Shown piece after piece: positions 1-10,870 of a stretch of DNA of 24,972 nt (its first letter is position 1; every line of letters starts with the position of its first letter). The stretch spans positions 1 to 24,972 of the forward strand of contig JAPEVF010000671.1 of the NCBI GenBank assembly GCA_029747585.1. Direction: 5' to 3'. The notes below the pieces were generated by a model, which worked only from the letters and a program-made list of their open reading frames with translations, was not told where the DNA came from and searched no databases. The translations under genes were made by a program, and so were the position numbers. Origin of the DNA: Pleurotus djamor (lineage: Eukaryota > Basidiomycota > Agaricomycetes > Agaricales > Pleurotaceae).

Positions 1-1464
1 AAAAAGAATATCCGTTGGTGCGAGGTCTACTCGCCTGAAAAGCTCTTTGGATTGTTGGTTCCGATGAAGCTGATGAAGGGGGAATATGTGAGTATAGCTG
101 TGGTTTGTCTTTGACATGGCTCCTGATAGACTTGATTTCAGTCTTTTACTCGTTCGCTGAAGAAGGCCGATTGGAATCGCTTCTTCCGCTACTCTTGGAG
201 GGTCAAATCTCTCGTGTTGTGTGCAGACAATCTCGCTCCTTCATCCTCCTCGGCCCTCATCAAGTACAGGCCATCTGGCCGTCTCCTTTTACCGAACCTC
301 GAGAACCTCCTCGGACCTTGCAACCCCGATGTTTTCATTCTATTCGTGAGCTCCAGCATCACGAAACTTTGCCTTCACAACCCGGAACGTGCCCGCGAAA
401 GGTCTAGTCGTGTCAAAGACCTCTTCAACAATATTCCCCAAGCGATACCGAACCTGGAAATGCTGGTGATTTACGCCTCTGGGTCGAAGAGCTTCCAAAA
501 GCTTGAAGACGCTTTTGTTCACGCAGTCGCATCTCTCAGACATCTCAAAGTCGTCAGCGTCCCTGCTACATGGATTTCACCCCGCGTGACAGACGCTCTC
601 TCAACGCACCCGCACCTTCATAGCCTCCACGCCGACAACGACTACCCAAGTTCAAGACCTCCCGAAGATGCACCCATTTTCTCCAATAATTTCGAACCTG
701 GCCGCTTTCAATCCCTGAAATCCTTGTCTATCATCGCTAGTTTCTCGCAGGCTAGCGACTACTTCAGTTCCGGTCGATGCGTTTTTGGGAAACTCATGAA
801 GCTTAAGCTGGATTCCGGACGCCTTGATCCGCCTGAATCATTCAGCCGCTTCCTCCAGCGCCTTCCAAGTGTATGCTCACGCCTCACAGAGCTGGACCTT
901 CACATCGCGTCTTCTTCATTTCTCACATTCCATGATTTGAAGCCATTGCTTCCCCTGCAGCATCTCACGACATTGGCTTTATCGCATCCCCTACCCTTTC
1001 AGGTATCTGGCGCTGACTTGAGGACAATCGTTGTCACCCTTACCAAACTCAAGTCACTTACAATATGTCCCAACACCTTGCCATTACCCCCAACCCTTCA
1101 CTTATCTGCTCTCTCAGCGCTATCTTCAGCAGACTGTTCCCTTGAGTTCATAGACATCTACTTTGACCTCTCGCGGCATAGCTTCCCCGGAAAGTACTAC
1201 CTGACTCGACCACTGGGGTCCCTACAATTCTTGTATTTTGGAAGAGGATCATCGGACGATATACCTGCCGTCGCCGAGTATCTCAGCCGCATCCTTCCAC
1301 CCAGCTTCAAAGTTCATCAACAACTTGGCTCATTTCTTGAGGGCCATGCTCGCAGTTTGTTCGACCATTTGCGGACTAGAACAAGCGGTCTGATGGCTAC
1401 CTTGGATGATCCTGGCAAAGCACCATTGGGCTCAAGGCGCTCCTGGCAGGGGGATGCCACCTAA
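1..1464 (+). CDS. F-box/LRR-type protein, 3' part (5' end outside window)
   Basis: The frame is open from base 1 and continues across a 54-nt intron at 88-141 (donor GTGAGT, acceptor TTTCAG, phase 0) to the stop at 1462-1464. Joined, this gives about 470 residues. The start lies left of the window, so an N-terminal F-box would be out of sight. The visible part opens with a tryptophan and acidic stretch, then a SFTRSL..ADW..F..Y..RVKSLVL pattern. I recognise this as the linker that follows the F-box in agaricomycete F-box proteins. After it come irregular repeats in which hydrophobic residues alternate with leucines (L..L.L.I, L.TLAL, LKSLTI, LQFLYF), as in degenerate leucine-rich repeats. Such proteins usually act as substrate adaptors of SCF ubiquitin ligases; the substrate is unknown. 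The last 40 residues do not look repeat-like. The family call rests on pattern memory, since the F-box itself is not visible. Confidence 0.72.
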
Positions 1465-1800
1465 GAGGCAGTAAGACCTCACTTTGAGGGGACAGGTACT
1501 AGCGGCGCGCAAGTAGAATGCAATTGCATAAAGGTGTATTTTTCTAAGTAACTCTTATGATCTTCCCCAATAGCTTTCGCCATATTTTCTAAATGTCGTT
1601 TGATTACCTGGCAATTGAGAAAGTTACGCGATGCGCACATACAGCCAGATCTAGGTCATGCCTTGCTACATCCTCACAGTGTTCTTGACCTTGACTGTTA
1701 TTCGGAATCGAAGTCTTCTTCTTCCAGCTGAACGAAGAATATGTTCTGCGCGTATCTGCTACCCAAAAGATTCAGAAGGAAAATCGCAACCCCAAGGATT
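1465..1800. other. Convergent intergenic spacer
   Basis: This spacer lies between the 3' end of the F-box-type gene and the 3' end of the minus-strand MLKL-like gene, so both terminators should fall here. An alternative last exon of the minus-strand gene could occupy about 1698-1760. It would be reached by an 88-nt intron (donor GTGCGC, acceptor GGGTAG) and would end in an acidic tail with stop at 1698. Nothing else stands out. Confidence 0.4.
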
Positions 1801-4642
1801 CTAGTTAGACTCGCAGAAATGACAGAAGAAGTGGGGATTTGCGCACCTCTGCATTGTGATATCTCCAACATCGCCGTCGTGGATCTGCCAATACCCCCAA
1901 GAGTCCCCTCCTTCGCGTTCAACGAAGTTCACTGAGATCGGCTCGCCTCCTTTTCTATCGAACTTTGATAGGCGGAGATCCTCTTCGATACACACAACTG
2001 TGGGATGTAGAGCAGAAGTAACCAATGAATCGAGCAGGGGTAATCACCCACTGAAGATGAGATCCTGTACTTTGATGACATTTTCCGGCGAAGAATGTGC
2101 TTCGCATATCCGTTTCCCGTTGTCCAGGAGGTATTGCCATTCTTCCCAAGACGGGCAGGTAATCCAGTGTTTACTCCGTGTGCGGCGGATCGATGCAAAG
2201 TTGGTGGGGAAGAATGAATGCCTAAAACACGATAAATCAGAATTGTATCCAGAGGCAGAGAAATGTCCTCACCGGATACTGTCATGCTCATAGATACTCT
2301 CCTTCAACGCTTCAGGCCCGGACGGTCGAATGATAACAGTCGGTCCCTGTGATCTCACATCCGCTTGAAAAGCACCAAAATCGGCCTTCTCCAGCACGAT
2401 AAACGTTCCATCGTCCTTCATATACCCAATGTCACCTAACGTACACTGGATCGGAGTGGATGGACGGTAGACGAATGCTCCTGACCACAATTTCAACGCG
2501 GAAATGCGTATGTCTTTGAACTGAAGGAGGCCTTGTGAATAAATGGGCTCGAGTTGATCAAGAAGAGTGTCGAGGTGATTGATCGTGGTGGAGAAGGTGG
2601 GGATGACGTAGGAGGTAAACTGTTCGAGGAGGCGGGCGTGGCTTGTTCTCCGACCCTTCTGTCTTGCCATGAGGACTGGATAGATACAGAAAAGTGAAAG
2701 TGACGCATTGAGAGTAGTTCGGGAAGCATGCTGACCCAACTTACCATCCCAGTTCGATAGGTCCAGCTCCCCATATACGATCTGGAGCAGCACAGTTAAG
2801 CTTCGAACGCAGAGTAAACCAGGGAACAGAGATGTACGTACGGAATTGATAAACTGTTGGAATTGAAGCTTGATCCATGCGTCTAGTTGTTCGACTGCGT
2901 TAAGCGGCATTGTGGTCGGAATTACAAGCCCGGTGGACGTAGGAATAGAGAGGGAAGCTACAGAGTCAGCGGCAATTCCGTGGCCGACGATAGCACGACC
3001 TTCTCGCGTCCATGCAATATTGGCGGGCTAAAAATATCAACGCGAACGGTGAGCATCCGCGTCGGTGGAGACTATCATATGGAAGAGATCTTACGTTGAA
3101 ACAGGCTTCGAGTTCGCTTTTGTTGAGCGTCAGGCAATGAGACCGGAGGTAATCAACGCCTGACTAGGAGACTCGTTGAAGGGACATTGGAGACGAAAGG
3201 AAAGGACACGAACAGCGATTCCTTGACACTAAGTCATGAAGTGCCCGTGAGCGTCATTAGATGGAGAACTAAAAGGTTGATATGCACCACTCGAAGCATT
3301 ACCATGAAACTATCGACGGCTGTTCGGCGAAGTTGATGGTCAATAAATTGTGTAATGTTCCCCGATTCATCTACAGGTGATTTCGTGTCAATGAGCATAC
3401 ACAAGTAAGCGATAAAAGCTTACGTACATTCAGAGAAGAGGATGAATGGATGTTCCGCGGCGGCGGTTGACACACCGGCGATTTGGTGGAGGTTTGGATG
3501 ACTTAAATTGTAAAGCACTACGATTAATACCGTTGCCTAACACGGTGATACATTCAAAGTTGAGGACGGACCGTAACTTCTGCCATGCTTTGAGCTCCCT
3601 ACGAAACGCCTGTGTTCAGACAAAGGATTATCAGTACCAGGATCCCACTGTCCCAGGCCCAAATGGCAGAGAGGAGCAGACGTATGGGAGTACACACGGA
3701 TGTCGGCGTTTTCGAAGGATCACGGTACTTCTTAACCACAACACGAAGTCCTGAATCAGATGCTGATGTTGAGCACGAACTTCCACTTCCACGCCTCGAC
3801 GGAGGATTGATACTGGCGCGGTACAACTGCGCCGTGGGTGTGCTACCGAACTGCCGATGCAGAGTGATTTGACTATCTTTGTAGACTTCGATCTATATGA
3901 TGGATTAATTTGATTGATGCCAGCGTAGACATGTCGTGTCAATGAAAGAACATTAATGAATCAACGAACGGAGGTAACGGACCGAATCGTTTCTCTCCGC
4001 CAATAGTGATTGGATCCGAAGAAGTGATGTAACCTGTGTTAGACGCAGATAGTAAGCTACAGTGATCGGGAACTGAAAGTATGATGAGGGGCGTACCGTA
4101 AACCGCTGGACGCAAGCGTTCAACCTGTTCGAACACCGCGAGAGGTTGTCTCGTAGCTCCTGGGCACGATAGATCCTCTGAAGCCAGGTAAAGCCCCTTT
4201 CTTGATTCAACAACGTCAGGGCTTCTTGAAGAACGCTTAGAAGCAGCGAGTGTGAGGAACGTCGGTGAGTATACGTAGACGGAGCCAACCTCGTAATGTT
4301 GTCAACTTCTAAATCAAAATGGATCGGATAGCCTTCCTCGACGAGAGTAACTTCATGCTTGATCGCGTCGGCTAGATCACATACGCGGGCTATGATGTCT
4401 TCGTGGTCGTCCCGCAGCTGGCGCACAGTCTAATTCCAGACGGCAGGGAAGTCTCTAAGTGAGACGTGGTCGGATAGGTACTCAGCTGATCGACGTACTT
4501 GGATGGTATCCAGAATCGCCACGGATAATCCACATATTGGCTTGAGTGGTGACAAGTACGGAACTTCAGAAATATCCTTGATACCCTGAATGATGCGTAT
4601 CGAAGTGGCGAGTCCATTCTTGATTCGATCGTTCGAAGGCAT
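1801..4642 (-). CDS. MLKL-like helical bundle plus pseudokinase protein
   Basis: Proposed exons: 4642-4499, 4429-4097, 4033-3983, 3892-3698, 3609-3572, 3501-3428, 3370-3303, 3228-3210, 3159-3095, 3027-2842, 2781-2745, 2675-2273, 2221-2052, 1997-1801. The phases join throughout and give about 659 residues. Residues 1-176 are helical: an IIQGIKDISEVP..SPLKPICGLSVAILDTIQ start, then ALTLLNQ...WLQRIYRAQELRDNL..C. This matches the MLKL-type N-terminal bundle found in many agaricomycete proteins. Residues 177-346 read as a kinase N-lobe and hinge: VVVKK (lysine near 230), E.KAW.KL.HPN, and PFILFSEYESGNI. The catalytic HRD and metal-binding DFG motifs are gone; GHG stands where DFG is expected. The C-terminal 300 residues carry a GDIGYMKDDGTFIVL motif and a W-rich stretch, with function unknown. 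Donors at introns 3 and 5 (both GTCCGT) are weak. A 54-nt stretch in exon 2 could be another intron. The domain order suggests a membrane-acting cell-death or defence protein (inference). Confidence 0.68.
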
Positions 4643-7600
4643 CGTCGTGACAGTCCGAATACGACTTGAAGTGTAATAGCAGTGATACCGTGACCGTGGC
4701 TCAAATGGCTGGCCATTGCTTTATAGACGGTAGACTGATAAAAGCCTTGTTTCAAGTACTCGTCACATACGACAAATCTGTCTCTGAAATCGAACATGAG
4801 GCGTACCCGAATTGGACAAAACGCGCAAAGTGTGGCATTTTAACACAGCCAGGCCTTCAAGAAGCTTTTGAGGACCATGTGAACATCATGTATGTGGTGG
4901 AGACCACAGCAAGGCACCTAGGATAGTGGCGTAATGTTGGCGTAATGTCCTATGAAAACTGAGAAAACATGGGTAATACAATGAGCCAACATCGGCGACT
5001 GACATAAGCCCAAGGAACGACAGCTCGCAGGCTGGTTATGCGATCAACTCCGTTGGATATTTTGGCCAGGATCGCACGATTGTCATGGGAATGCCACTGG
5101 GGCTTCAAGAGGTAGGGCCTGTTGCCACCGTTTGGCTGTAGGTTGAGATAAGTACTGAGTAAAAATGGGTTCCAAAATGGAGCTCACCTATATTTCCAAC
5201 TGACAACCAACTGATCAACCGTGGTGCACGGGAGCAAAGGCAGATCATACAAGTCGAAGCCATTCCAATTAGCGCGCGTGGATCCTGGATGTATATCAAA
5301 ACGCCTTCGACGTTCTAGAGCTTCGGAGGGCATACACAATGGACAGGCTATTGAGTTGGACCTTCGGGACCGGAGATATCACTTTCGAACTTCTGGAGGC
5401 GCACACAACGAACAGGTTATTTGGATTTACATTTGGATTCGGAGATATCACTTACGCCAATTTCTACCGCTTCACACTGAGGCTTAGGCTTGGTTGGATC
5501 TTCCTTGAACCAAGTCACTTGGACGACGCCTTAGGCGAGCCTTGGTCTGCGCACTGAAGCGACGTATGTCAACCCTCGCTATCGCTTGGAAACACACGAG
5601 AGCTCAGGCTGAACGTGGGATCGGAAAGTTCAAGGAACGTCCATACGTTGTGGCGTCGCGCAGTGAAACCATCGTCGAGTGTCTTACAGCATAAGATAAG
5701 CGGACAGAAGTGATCGATATTGATGATCACTGATCGAAAAACAACACTGACGTTTTCTTTGATTGTGTTCGAAGGGGAATGAAAGTCACATTGAGCGTTG
5801 GAGCTTGTGGTCGCATCTGGGGCAAGGGGGCTCCGCTAGAATCGGCCCAAGTAATAGTGTGGCGTGAGTTGCTCGACGAGAATAAGCTTGGGAACTAGGT
5901 AGGCGAGATACGAGGATGTTAGCGTCAGCATTTTATATGGCTAGGAAGTCCAGACAGAGTAGAGTGACCTCAGCATCCATATGTTGTGGCGTCGGACATA
6001 TTCGTCGGGTTTCCAGAGTCTACAGCGGTACAATCAGCGCTGTAAACTTGGGAATCGAAAAGATGTAGTTACTACAGACGTGATCAAAGTTTACCCTAAG
6101 ACGCATCAGCACCAGCAGTCGCCGATCAAGGGAACGTTGTCATCTTCATTGGTTTAAATGCGAGGTCGAGCACGTCTGGACTCTGTGTCGAAGGCAGGGG
6201 GTCTTGAATTCGGATGAAAAGGACCCTTTATCACCGCACAAGATTCTGACTCTTCGAACTTTCAAGCGTAGAGATTCTCTGAGTGTGAGAAGACGTGAGT
6301 TGTAAGTGTTGACGCGAAGATGGGTCTTCAGCTTCAGCGTCAAACGTCAAATACTCCGGATGAGTCAAGCTCGGTTTTGGCAATATTTGTCGCCTGGTCT
6401 ACCCAACGACGGCTTTCCACCCTGTTTGGCATTACACGATGTTGAGTATCTGCGGTTCAATAGCTGAGAATCTCAGAGTTAGCATGCTGTTGAACGTGGC
6501 GAAAGGCATTCAAAAAGCGCGAACATACCTCAGTGGCACGCTTGGTGAGACCGAAAAGATGAGTGCGTCAAGACATTTTATAGAAATGCTATCCGCGAAG
6601 TGTACAGGACAGCTCTACTTCAGTGTGGAATCTGGATAAAAAGTGCCCTAAGTCAGTCCAAGTCTGGCTTCATCGTTTTCTGGTGGTTCCGAGATCGAGT
6701 TCTGAGCACATCCCGATACCTGAACGCGCTGGTGCAAGTCGCGGTTTCGCCCGACGCCCACCCAATGCTGCCAAAATCCGAATCTTGCTAGAAAGAGCGA
6801 CAACGTCTATCGAGGCGGCATGGTTCAAGTTGTGGTAAGAGTGAACCTTTGGAATCGGTGCCCCTGACGCTGAGAGTCACGCATTCCGGTCTCGGCCTTC
6901 GGTCTCTTCAAACCCAGGGGCCCCTATCTCGTCGCTCGAAATCGCCCTGAAATCTCAATTCAACGTCGCCGTCGAACCAGCTCACCCTCAGTCCTGAGGT
7001 ATATCCTCACCTCTTCCCTGCCCTTTGATATAAGGAGTCAGATTTAGCCTGAACTTTCAGGAACGTACGTCCGTATGGTGCAACCTCGAACAGATTGGAA
7101 CTTCCTCCAGATAAACGGGATAATTCCGTGCGTGACGGTAATGGTGATACTGATGATTACTTGAGCTAAACTCCTTGATATACAGCAGGGGCTAGATTAG
7201 GTGGGCGGGTGCTGCCTCTCCGGTGCGCCCTCCGGTCAGTGATCACTACCTTTATTAACTCCACCATCATCTATCAGGTCGCTGGGGCCTGGGATATATG
7301 GTCATACTTTCGGCACAAGCAAATGTCTAATCTCAATCTACACCTAAACAGCGTCCCTAGTTCCGTGATATCGTTTATAATTGTTATCTATCTTGTTGAT
7401 TGACGACACTTGGAGTACGCGATTACTATTTATGCGAAGCATCTCGCCGGTCAAGCTTCAAATCTCAAAGAAAGAGCACCGTAGCTATAGGATCTTGGCA
7501 TCATGTATCAAGCATGATGTAGAGGACAGGATCGTTCGTTTGGTGATGCTGCTCGGGTAAAGGGGCAGAGAGGAACAGGGAAAGGCGAAGAGAGATGGCC

Positions 7601-8772
7601 GTCGAAGGCAGTTGTTCGTCACTTGAATGGCGAGTCGAGCTGGTGTGGTGGTATTCAAGAGCGCTGGACGCTTAGCTTTCAAGCTCGTAGCATCATCCAC
7701 CATTAAACCTATGAAGCACAACCTCTCCCACCCGCGTCGCTCAGTCGCTCCTATCTGCCATAGAAGCTGATCGTTCTAATTCGCGCATTGGCAAAGTAGT
7801 GAACGTAAGTCAAAGTGTAGCCTGCGGAGCTGGTATGAAGGAGACTGAGTCCAATAATGGTATGATGCGTACATATTCTAAGAACATGAGCACGAACTAT
7901 GCATGAGGTTTGGGAGTTTCGGTGCCGGATATCGGTGTGATGCTTCGAGGGGGCATGAGGAGAGGGCGAGTAGCCTCCTTATCCTTAGATGAGTACTCTA
8001 CTCGAGAGTCGATATATATGAAGGGTGGGGCTTTACCATGAGTCCTCAGAGCACCATTTACTCAACTTGAGTACCGTGTCTATCTTGACGGCTCCTGATA
8101 TTGACTGTCCTAGTACTCCTGGACCCCCAAAAAAGCGAAAAGAGCTCATTCTATATTCCATTCTTTCGTGCATCAAATACGTACATCTTCATCTCCATCA
8201 ACATCAGAAAGAAACTGAACGTCTAAGTATATACATAACAACGCATCACCATCGCCATCTCCCTCAGTGTGAACGCTCGACATTTTATCAAGCACNAAAA
8301 AATCATGATGAAAAGTACGCCCGCCCCCCGATGAATCGACATCCGAGGACCAGCAGAGGACTTTTGGAAAGAAGAGGGGGTGTCTGGGTGTTGGGTAATA
8401 CGAAGGGCGGAAAAGAAGAATAGCAAGGGGGCGGGAAGAGAAGAGAAGCACGTCGTGAGTACGCACGCCAAAAAAGAATTGGGGGGTGAAACGGGACAAA
8501 TGCAACGTAAGAGGATGAACATGTAAGGAGGAATGCGATGCGAGGAGATGGCATGGGCGTGGTCGGGCGAAATCAAGGCAGGGACAGCATAGGTAACAAG
8601 TAGTCGTAGTCGTAAAATGGGGCATNAAAATGTCATCAGAATCAAGCACNAAAAAATACACAAACACTCCTTCGTCACCAACTTTGAGTCCAACGAATGC
8701 ACTACGCTTCGAGTAAGCGAATGGGGTAGACGTTGGTCCGGTGGTGGGGTGGGTTGAATGATAATGTTGGAA
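4643..8772. other. Gene-poor 4.1-kb stretch
   Basis: I find no complete gene here. The 5' flank of the MLKL-like gene occupies the left end. A coding-looking fragment sits at about 5272-5557 (+). It begins after a possible acceptor (CAATTAG) and contains an imperfect 23-codon repeat, described separately. An 18-base word, ccatacgttgtggcgtcg, at 5641-5658 recurs with one change at 5977-5995. A proline- and serine-rich open stretch lies near 6850-7006 (+) with no recognisable domain. No tRNA B-box was seen. A TATA-like run (gatatatatg) lies at 8011-8020, but the frame after it looks non-coding. The right end (about 8290-8772) is the 3' flank of the ICMT gene and contains three ambiguous bases. 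Confidence 0.5.
5329..5466 (+). repeat. Two-copy 69-bp imperfect tandem repeat
   Basis: Copy 1 is 5329-5397 and copy 2 is 5398-5466, aligned without gaps. About 45 of 69 positions match by eye, including the shared core ggagatatcactt. Because 69 is 23 codons, the plus-strand frame stays open through both copies and runs to a stop near 5557. It encodes two related units that each contain a phenylalanine, then G-D-I-T. This points to an old in-frame duplication in a gene or gene relic. The family is not recognised. Confidence 0.5.
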
Positions 8773-9743
8773 TCAAATCAAGCCGGGGAAGAACCANCAT
8801 GGTACGTTCGCGGCGTACTCTTCCCATTCTCGCCCGAATACTTTCTTCATCTGCTTGTCTTCCGCGTCTGCACGGCTGATCCCCACAGCCAACGTCCAAA
8901 TCCACCAACTGGCCCAAATAACGACCGCAGCCACCCTCTTTCCACCTCCTTCCGCCGTAGAGCCCATCAACCCACTGAACGGATAGCGCACACTCAAGGG
9001 TCCACACTCCGTCAGCCAGCTTCCTTCAGAGAGGTGGCTGAACGCCAATCCCATCACAAGTAGCATACTCCCCGTATACGCCGGGTGTCTGACGTATCGG
9101 TAAAATCGCGAGGTTATGAGACGGTGTTCGGGTAGGAGGGTAAGATCGAATGTGAAGAGGTGGCCAAGGGTCTTGAAGCAGTCGAGACGAATGTACGTTC
9201 CGAGGACGCAGGCTGAGACGCCAATGAGGAACAGGGGCGTGAGTGTCAGTGGCGAGGAGGGAGATGATGGGGACGAAGATGAGGGGCAGATTAGAGATGG
9301 GAGTGCCGAGAGCGATGAGAGCGGTGAGGTGGATTGGGTGGGTGGTAACGGTGCTGGGACAAAAGTGCCGACGTAGTAGAGCACCTCAAAAAAGGTGCAA
9401 ATCCATATGATAATTTGATGGATCTACGAAACCAAGAAAAGGAAGCGTCGGTTAGCTAGCCGTTTCTTATCGCAGCTTGAGAGAACGAATGCCGCAAAAA
9501 AGAACATCGAAAGGGAACATCCGAACTGGCGAAGCCTGCCAACTCCTTTTAGATCGTTTTTAGGAGTGATAGGAGTGATAGGAGAAATAGGAGAGTGGCA
9601 CATGACCTCAGAAAAGGGCTCTGATTGGATGATCTCTAAACGCCCAACCGGCGCTTCAAGTTTCCCACGAGCCAAAAGTCCCGACAAGGTTGCGAGAAAG
9701 AAAACAAATTGAAAACAAACGGCAATAAGGGGACCAAGACTCN
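8296..9743. other. Cluster of ambiguous bases
   Basis: Single N calls occur at 8296, 8626, 8650, 8797 and 9743, and nowhere else in the window. Those at 8296, 8626 and 8650 precede A runs and that at 9743 precedes a G run. The bases atcaagcac precede the N at both 8296 and 8650. The N at 8797 falls in the ICMT codon expected to be tryptophan in the conserved VP-W-WFFPG end motif. This looks like a local consensus or assembly weakness and not like biology. Confidence 0.7.
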
Positions 9744-9900
9744 GGGGGAAACGTACTTTGAATATCAGTGGGGCTATCTGGAGGATGTACAGCTCATCTG
9801 TGTGGTAGCGAGCTTTTTGGGGCGTCGGATTCGGTGGGATGAAGGCGATGTGGTTGGCAAATGCTTGAATGAGGACGAGGACTACTCGTGGGAGGGACAT
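8773..9900 (-). CDS. Isoprenylcysteine carboxyl methyltransferase (ICMT) family protein
   Basis: ICMT enzymes methylate the carboxyl group of prenylated C-terminal cysteines, using S-adenosylmethionine, in the endoplasmic reticulum membrane. Exon 1 (9900-9757) encodes 48 residues and exon 2 (9423-8773) the rest, giving about 264 in total. Visible family marks in order: a hydrophobic N-terminus (VVLVLIQAFANHIAF), a membrane segment before LGTYIRLDCFKTLG, FTFDLTLLPEHRL, the cofactor-site motif YRYVRHPAYTG, a C-terminal membrane segment rich in W, then RADAEDKQMKK.FG.EWEEYA and WFFPG. The catalytic-type RHP and the E-W pair are present. Exon 2 contains an S/P-rich insert near its start. A 42-nt stretch after TECGPLS (donor GTGCGC) could be a further intron, though the frame is open without splicing it. 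Agaricomycetes often carry several ICMT-like genes, so this need not be the STE14 orthologue. Confidence 0.85.
9561..9593. repeat. 9-bp tandem repeat inside ICMT intron 1
   Basis: The unit taggagtga is repeated with period 9 for about 3.7 copies; the third unit varies to taggagaaa. It lies wholly inside the 333-nt first intron of the ICMT gene. Confidence 0.75.
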
Positions 9901-10140
9901 CGTGGTGGTGTGTCAAAGGATGGGGCTACGGTGAGGTTGAGGGTGATTTGATGCTCTTTGTCGGTGTCGTGAGTAGCGATGAGGGCCCTCGTCGTAGCGA
10001 TGTCAGAAGTTATGCGAGAGCAGAGAAGGCCGAATCCGAAGAAACAAAAAAACAGACGGAGGGTAGAGATGGAGGAAGGGGGAGAAGGGGCGTTGATGGT
10101 GGATGGGTGGGTGAGTGGGTGAAGAGGATATTTATGGCGT
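9901..10140 (-). promoter_or_regulatory. Probable ICMT promoter and 5' leader
   Basis: On the minus strand an ATAAATA word (10129-10135) is followed downstream by about 100 bases that are strongly C/T-rich (purine-rich on the plus strand, 10025-10125). The ICMT start codon then follows at 9900. Pyrimidine-rich tracts between the TATA-like element and the transcription start are common in filamentous-fungal promoters. The start site cannot be placed from sequence alone. Confidence 0.35.
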
Positions 10141-10342
10141 GAAATGAGCATGAGAGCGAAGGTCCAAGGAACCATTTATCGAAGCCTAAGGAGAAGGAGA
10201 AGAAGTTGGCGTTGGGATCTAAATGCGAAGGCCATCCTTATCTTAGTAATGACCGTAACACTAAATAATGGCAGCCCCATGGTCGATACTTTGACTTTAT
10301 CCGCACCGCGAGCTGCAGCTTCGACTTAACTGACATCGTTCT

Positions 10343-10870
10343 CTAACTGTGCCAGGCTGTCGAGAAAAGTGCACAGTGCTCAGAGTAGCCAAGGTAACGA
10401 GAAAAAAACTGAGACTGAGACTTGCTTGCTAGATGAGGATATTTGTCGGAGCATGGAGAGAGCACGGCGACATGGGAGGGAAGGAGAAACGAGCGTGCGA
10501 CCATCCGCGGACATCCCTTAGTTTCGTGGATCTCGATATCCAAAGGTACCACGAGGCCGAAACTTGGACTGGGCGGTTGCCGACGTTTTCTTTTTTTTGC
10601 CTTTGTGTTTACCTTTACCTCTGCCTTGAGTGCTCTTTCGGCTCGGTTGTGTGAATCGTTGTCGTAAACTTACCACATCCATCTGCACATTGTCCGACCA
10701 ACACACCCACCCCCAAAACTCTATCCCATCTCCGTTGCTTGCAAATTCCAATGACTCGCCTCCCGAGCTCCATAATACATAACCATCCTGTGAGTCCTGG
10801 CTCTGAATCGCGTTAATAGGCTTCCCATGCAGTTCAACGCTCTCACAGCACTCACATCATGATCATGCAT
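10343..10870 (-). CDS. Candidate small spliced gene of unknown function
   Basis: A possible start at 10870-10868 begins a 15-nt exon (MHDHD). A 53-nt intron (10855-10803) with a clean GTGAGT donor, a CTATTAAC branch-like word and a TTCAG acceptor follows. Exon 2 (10802-10674) encodes 43 residues that are acidic and tryptophan-rich (IEFWGWVCWSDN). A GTAAGT donor at 10673 follows. With the acceptor ending at 10619, the frame runs through a lysine/arginine-rich stretch to a stop at 10343, for about 139 residues. A different acceptor would change the tail. Exon 2 has the look of real coding sequence, but I recognise no family and the third exon is low-complexity. It could instead be a relic or part of an unrelated transcript. 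Confidence 0.28.

Noticed and set aside
8025..8423. Plus-strand open frame after a TATA-like run, with a PPKKRK nuclear-signal-like motif
   Set aside because: It begins at GTG, crosses an N, is histidine- and arginine-rich low-complexity, and lies in the 3' flank of the ICMT gene.
8173..8702. Overlapping minus-strand open frames of about 160 codons
   Set aside because: They cross ambiguous bases and consist of C/T-rich low-complexity sequence downstream of the ICMT stop.
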